From positions 1 to 61,029 of the forward strand of contig RFTU01000006.1 in assembly GCA_009923315.1 (NCBI GenBank): a DNA stretch of 61,029 nt, read 5' to 3'. The translations under genes were made by a program, and so were the position numbers. The DNA comes from Betaproteobacteria bacterium (GTDB lineage Bacteria; Pseudomonadota; Gammaproteobacteria; Burkholderiales; Burkholderiaceae_C). Under the pieces are notes generated by a model. The model was not told where the DNA came from and ran no database searches. It saw only the letters and a list, made by a program, of their open reading frames with translations. Positions 57,531 through 61,029 of this stretch are shown here, one piece after another (the first letter of the stretch is position 1; every line of letters starts with the position of its first letter).

Positions 57531-58376
57531 TCAGCGCTGACCCATCGATCCAGCCGGTGCCGGTGACGCCGGCTGCCCCAGCAGGCGGTCCAAGCGGCTG
57601 GGCCACAACTCTTCGAGGCTGCAGGCTGCGCAGGGCCCTGGCCGGGGGCGGCGCTCCAGGGCCTTGACGAAGAGGCCCCGCGCCACACGCTCAAACCAAG
57701 CGGTGTGGCTTCGTCGCTGCGGGGGCTGCGGAGCATGGGAGCCCGCGGGGCCATGGTGGCGACGGACCACGCCAAAGTGATGCTGCATCGCCTGCAGATG
57801 GTCCGTGGAACACGCCTCCCACCAGTGCGCCAGGCGCGCCAGCACCCAGGCCGTGTCTTGGCGGGCCTGCCGCTGCTGCCTTTCATCAGCCGGGCGCAGG
57901 GATCGCATCATCATCAGCTCATGCGAGGCCTGCACAAGGCTGCGCGGGCCGATGTGGGCCATGCGGGTGAGGGCCTCGACTTCCATGACCGACAGCCCGG
58001 TGGCCACCGCCAATTCCTCCAGGCTTGGGTCCCGAACCGGGCCCCAGGAAGACAAGCCCAGACGCAGATGTTCCCGGGCCAGCTTCAGCAGCGTCCAGCG
58101 GCGTCGCTGCAGCCGACTGAGGTGGGTCATCTGCCTGACCTCATCGGCCATCGAAGCCATCACCTGTTCCCGGCTGTACGCGACGAAGCCCGGTTCGCCC
58201 GCTCCAGGGTCCGCTGGGCGCTGCAACGCGCACTGGACCAGGGTGATGAGGCCCACCTGCAGCAACTCGGCGGTTTCCACCGGTGCCTTCATGTGCAGCA
58301 CCAAGCCCCGAATCTGGCCGCGAATCCAGGAGTCGTGGCGTACGACGAGAATGGGCTCCGGGGTGTGGGGCATCAT
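57531..58376 (-). CDS. Degenerate sigma-70-family (FliA-like) protein
   Basis: 281 residues. The N-terminal half resembles sigma regions 2-3: ETAELLQVGLITLVQCALQR in the place of the sigma-28 DLIQxGxxGLxxA segment. SREQVMASMADEVRQMTHLSR corresponds to RIRGAMLDELR, and DPSLEELAVATGLSVMEVEA to the region-3 helix-turn-helix. Region 4 is not recognisable; the rest is basic and unassigned. The key aromatic and acidic residues of region 2 are poorly kept, so it may be an anti-sigma-like or a non-canonical factor. I would not give a gene name. Confidence 0.5.
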   Translation of the reverse strand: MMPHTPEPILVVRHDSWIRGQIRGLVLHMKAPVETAELLQVGLITLVQCALQRPADPGAGEPGFVAYSREQVMASMADEVRQMTHLSRLQRRRWTLLKLAREHLRLGLSSWGPVRDPSLEELAVATGLSVMEVEALTRMAHIGPRSLVQASHELMMMRSLRPADERQQRQARQDTAWVLARLAHWWEACSTDHLQAMQHHFGVVRRHHGPAGSHAPQPPQRRSHTAWFERVARGLFVKALERRPRPGPCAACSLEELWPSRLDRLLGQPASPAPAGSMGQR

Positions 58377-58412
58377 CCGGAAAATTCTAGGAAGGCTCGA
58401 GCGCCTGCCTAC

Positions 58413-58426
58413 CCCTCATATGAGGG
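58413..58426. promoter_or_regulatory. Perfect 14-bp palindrome in a divergent promoter region
   Basis: CCCTCATATGAGGG lies 37 bases upstream of the sigma-like gene (minus) and 95 bases upstream of the acetyl-CoA acetyltransferase (plus). Its placement in a divergent intergenic gap suggests an operator; the binding protein is unknown. Confidence 0.45.
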
Positions 58427-58520
58427 CCCCAGGGCGTGTCAGGCTCGTGTTTCCTACGCGTTCCACAATCGGGCAGGCCTCCTGAAGGGGGCTGATCACG
58501 AGCCGCCAGAGGAGAACCGG

Positions 58521-59705
58521 ATGAACACCCCCGCCGTCTACGTTGTCGCCGCCGCCCGCACCGCCATCGGCACCTTTGGTGGCAGCCTGAAGGATGTCCC
58601 CCTGGCCGACCTGGCCACCACCGCCGTCAAGGAGGCCTTGGCCCGCAGCGGTGCACCCAGCGACGCGGTGGGGCATCTGGCGATGGGCACCGTCGTGCCC
58701 ACCGAACCGCGAGACGCCTATCTCAGCCGCGTGGCCGCCCTGAACGCGGGGCTGCCCAAGGAAACGCCCGCCTTTAACGTCAACCGCCTGTGCGGATCGG
58801 GCCTGCAGGCCATCGTGTCGGCGTATCAGGCCATCCAGCTGGGGGATTGCGAGATCGCCGTGGGCGCGGGTGCAGAGAACATGAGCCGCGGGGCCTACCT
58901 GATGCCGGGCGCGCGATGGGGCACGCGCATGGGTGATGCCTCCATCGTCGACTTCATGACCGGTGCGCTGCACGACCCCTTCCACCAGATCCACATGGGC
59001 ATCACCGCTGAGAACGTGGCCGCTCAATTTGGCATCAGCCGCCAGCAAATGGACGAACTGGCCGCCGAAAGCCACCGGCGCGCCGCAGCGGCGATAGCGG
59101 CCGGGTACTTCAAGGACCAGATCGTTCCGGTGATCACGCAAAGCCGCAAGGGTGAGGTGCGCTTCGACGTGGATGAGCATGTGAAGGCCAACACCACGGT
59201 TCAGAGCCTGGCGGGGATGCGCCCAGCCTTCAAGAAGGACGGTGCGGTGACCGCGGGCAACGCCTCGGGCATCAACGACGGCGCGGGTGCGGTGGTGTTG
59301 GCCAGTGAAGCTGCGGTGAAGGCCCACGGGCTCAAGCCCATGGCGCGCCTGGTGGCCTATTCCCACGCCGGTGTGGAGCCCACCATCATGGGCATTGGCC
59401 CGGTGCCCGCCACGCGCCGCGTGTTGGAACGCGCCGGCTGGAAGATCGGCGACCTGGATGTGATCGAGAGCAACGAAGCCTTTGCCGCGCAGGCCTGCGC
59501 GGTGGTGAAGGAGCTGGGCCTGGACCCGGCCAAAACCAACCCCAATGGCTCGGGCATTTCGCTGGGCCACCCGATTGGGGCTACCGGCGCCATCATCACC
59601 ACCAAGGCCCTTTACGAACTGCAGCGCAGGGGCGGCAAGCGCGCACTGGTGACCATGTGCATCGGCGGCGGGCAGGGAATCGCGGCCTTGTTCGAGCGGA
59701 CGTGA
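58521..59705 (+). CDS. Acetyl-CoA C-acetyltransferase (biosynthetic thiolase)
   Basis: 394 residues from the ATG at 58521 (MNTPAVYVVAAARTAIG), with GGAG upstream. The nucleophile Cys is in NVNRLCGSGLQAIVSAYQ, the His in GISLGHPIGATGAI, the second Cys in VTMCIGGGQGIAALFE. It condenses two acetyl-CoA or cleaves acetoacetyl-CoA; the close match to PhaA/BktB-type enzymes suggests a role in polyhydroxyalkanoate or ketone-body metabolism. It is a second thiolase in addition to the one at 32046-33224. Confidence 0.9.
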   Translation: MNTPAVYVVAAARTAIGTFGGSLKDVPLADLATTAVKEALARSGAPSDAVGHLAMGTVVPTEPRDAYLSRVAALNAGLPKETPAFNVNRLCGSGLQAIVSAYQAIQLGDCEIAVGAGAENMSRGAYLMPGARWGTRMGDASIVDFMTGALHDPFHQIHMGITAENVAAQFGISRQQMDELAAESHRRAAAAIAAGYFKDQIVPVITQSRKGEVRFDVDEHVKANTTVQSLAGMRPAFKKDGAVTAGNASGINDGAGAVVLASEAAVKAHGLKPMARLVAYSHAGVEPTIMGIGPVPATRRVLERAGWKIGDLDVIESNEAFAAQACAVVKELGLDPAKTNPNGSGISLGHPIGATGAIITTKALYELQRRGGKRALVTMCIGGGQGIAALFERT

Positions 59706-59772
59706 GTGCAGCGGGTCGCCCTCCCGCAAAAACCCCGCTTGGCCCTTGATCCGGTCAGGGGCAAAATGGGAC

Positions 59773-61029
59773 ATGGACCCCCAACTGCCCTTCTCTGCTC
59801 CCCAGTCCTTCACCGACCCCGAGGCCGCCCTGGCCCACGCACGGGCCATCTACGAGTCCGCCGTCGACTACCTTCGGGATGAGCTGCGCCGCTTCGTGGC
59901 CGGCCAGACGCCCTCCAGTCGCATTCGGGCCTGCTATCCACGCCTGAGGGTGCGCACCGACAGCGTGGCGCGCGCCGATTCGCGCCTGGCCTACGGCTTC
60001 GTCGCAGGCCCGGGCTTGTACGAAACCACGCTCACACGGCCTGAGCTGTTTGCCACCTACTACCGCACGCAGTTTGAATTGCTGTTGAAGAACCACGGCG
60101 AACACCTCGTCGGAGGCCTGGAGGTGGGCGTGAGCAAGACGCCGATTCCGGTGCACTTTGCCCTGGGCGAGAACGAGCACCTGGAAGGCTCACTGAGCCC
60201 CGAACGGCGCCTGCTGCTGCGCGACCTGTTCGACCTACCCGACCTCCACGCGATGGATGACAGCATCGCCAACGGCTCGCACGACCCGGCACCGGGCGAG
60301 CCCGAGCCGCTGTCGCTGTTCACCGCGCCACGCATGGACTATTCCCTGCACCGCCTGCGCCACTACACCGGCACGGTGCCCGAGCACTTCCAGAACTATG
60401 TGCTGTTCACCAACTACCAGTTCTACATCGATGAGTTCGTGCGCCTGGGCCACGCGATGATGGCCGACCCCTCTTCCGAGTACGAGGCCTTCATCGAGCC
60501 GGGTAATGTGGTGACGCGCCGCAACGGCCTGCCTGTGCAGCCGGGAGATGAACGCGGCGCGGCGCCGCCGCGCTTGCCGCAGATGCCGGCCTACCACCTG
60601 GTGCGCGCCGGGCATTCGGGCATCACCATGGTCAACATCGGCGTAGGGCCGGCCAATGCCAAGAACATCAGTGACCACATCGCGGTACTGCGCCCGCATG
60701 TGTGGCTGATGCTGGGGCACTGCGCCGGCCTGCGCAACACGCAGCAGCTGGGCGACTATGTGCTGGCCCATGGCTATGTGCGTGAAGACCACGTGCTGGA
60801 TGAAGAACTGCCCCTGTGGGTGCCCATCCCCGCCCTGGCCGAGGTGCAGGTGGCCTTGGAAACCGCGGTGGCCGAGGTGACGCAGTTGAGCGGCTATGAA
60901 CTCAAGCGGGTGCTGCGCACCGGCACCGTGGCGTCCACCGACAACCGCAACTGGGAGCTACTCCCCTTCCGCGGCCCACACAGCACGCCGGCCCGGCGCT
61001 TCAGCCAAAGCCGCGCCGTGGCGCTGGAC
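59773..61029 (+). CDS. amn: AMP nucleosidase, 5' part (runs off the window)
   Basis: 419 codons are present and the frame is open at the right edge. The N-terminus MDPQLPFSAPQSFTDPEAAL leads to a regulatory domain (YPRLRVRTDSVARADSRLAYG). The phosphorylase-type catalytic domain follows: YHLVRAGHSGITMVNIGVGP, AKNISDHIAVLRPHVWLMLG and HCAGLRNTQQLGDYVLAHGY. It hydrolyses AMP to adenine and ribose-5-phosphate. It starts 67 bases after the thiolase gene. Confidence 0.92.
   Translation, partial: MDPQLPFSAPQSFTDPEAALAHARAIYESAVDYLRDELRRFVAGQTPSSRIRACYPRLRVRTDSVARADSRLAYGFVAGPGLYETTLTRPELFATYYRTQFELLLKNHGEHLVGGLEVGVSKTPIPVHFALGENEHLEGSLSPERRLLLRDLFDLPDLHAMDDSIANGSHDPAPGEPEPLSLFTAPRMDYSLHRLRHYTGTVPEHFQNYVLFTNYQFYIDEFVRLGHAMMADPSSEYEAFIEPGNVVTRRNGLPVQPGDERGAAPPRLPQMPAYHLVRAGHSGITMVNIGVGPANAKNISDHIAVLRPHVWLMLGHCAGLRNTQQLGDYVLAHGYVREDHVLDEELPLWVPIPALAEVQVALETAVAEVTQLSGYELKRVLRTGTVASTDNRNWELLPFRGPHSTPARRFSQSRAVALD

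Overview
The window reads as a chromosomal segment of a high-GC betaproteobacterium, most likely a Burkholderiales member of the Comamonadaceae or a close relative. The evidence is a Bug/TctC-type solute-binding protein, a glyQ-glyS-gmhB-plsC block, a one-cysteine DksA, paired cyanophycin synthetases, a MerR-type LiuR leucine regulon and a fused IcmF mutase. No rRNA, tRNA, insertion sequence, phage, plasmid or CRISPR element is visible. Coding density is very high, many genes overlap by four bases, and no gene-free stretch exceeds about 240 bases.

Layout. 1-1.8 kb: end of a tricarboxylate-type binding protein, then malonyl-CoA synthetase. 1.8-9.7 kb: a cyanophycin locus with two divergent halves, a complete cphA preceded by a cphA paralogue with a degenerate ligase domain on the minus strand, and an ABC exporter-like protein plus a DUF1854 protein on the plus strand. 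9.7-12 kb: a compact B12-dependent ribonucleotide reductase preceded by YqjE- and YqjD/ElaB-like membrane proteins. 12-17.5 kb: a formate dehydrogenase (fused FdsG-FdsB, then FdsA) followed by a short-chain dehydrogenase.

17.5-37.6 kb is minus strand throughout and is dominated by leucine/isovalerate catabolism. It holds liuB, an acyl-CoA dehydrogenase, liuC, bioB, liuD, a GhrA-like reductase, liuE, a DUF1289 protein and an HCCA-isomerase-like protein. It is followed upstream by a small accessory islet (27.5-29.1 kb: an exported protein, a phospholipase-A2-like protein and a double-glycine-leader peptide). Then come a second acyl-CoA dehydrogenase, an EamA transporter, an SDR, a thiolase, aceK, carbonic anhydrase, ivd and the MerR regulator liuR. 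Four near-identical palindromes (core ACGTTTACGTAAACGT or close variants) lie upstream of liuB, of ivd, between liuR and a divergent MBL-fold gene, and 17 kb away upstream of icmF. I read them as the operators of one LiuR regulon that links MccBA, IVD and a B12-dependent acyl-CoA mutase.

37.6-48.4 kb: MBL hydrolase, a Tat-like amidohydrolase, a YgjP-type metalloprotein, plsC, a gmhB whose nucleophilic Asp is replaced by Gly, glyS, glyQ, lnt and corC. 48.5-53.2 kb (plus strand): a His-rich G3E GTPase, a DksA with a long histone-H1-like N-terminal tail, hslV and hslU. 53.2-61 kb: coaX, icmF, a degenerate sigma-28-like gene, an acetyl-CoA acetyltransferase and the start of AMP nucleosidase, which runs off the end. 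All functional names are sequence-reading inferences; no database search was run.
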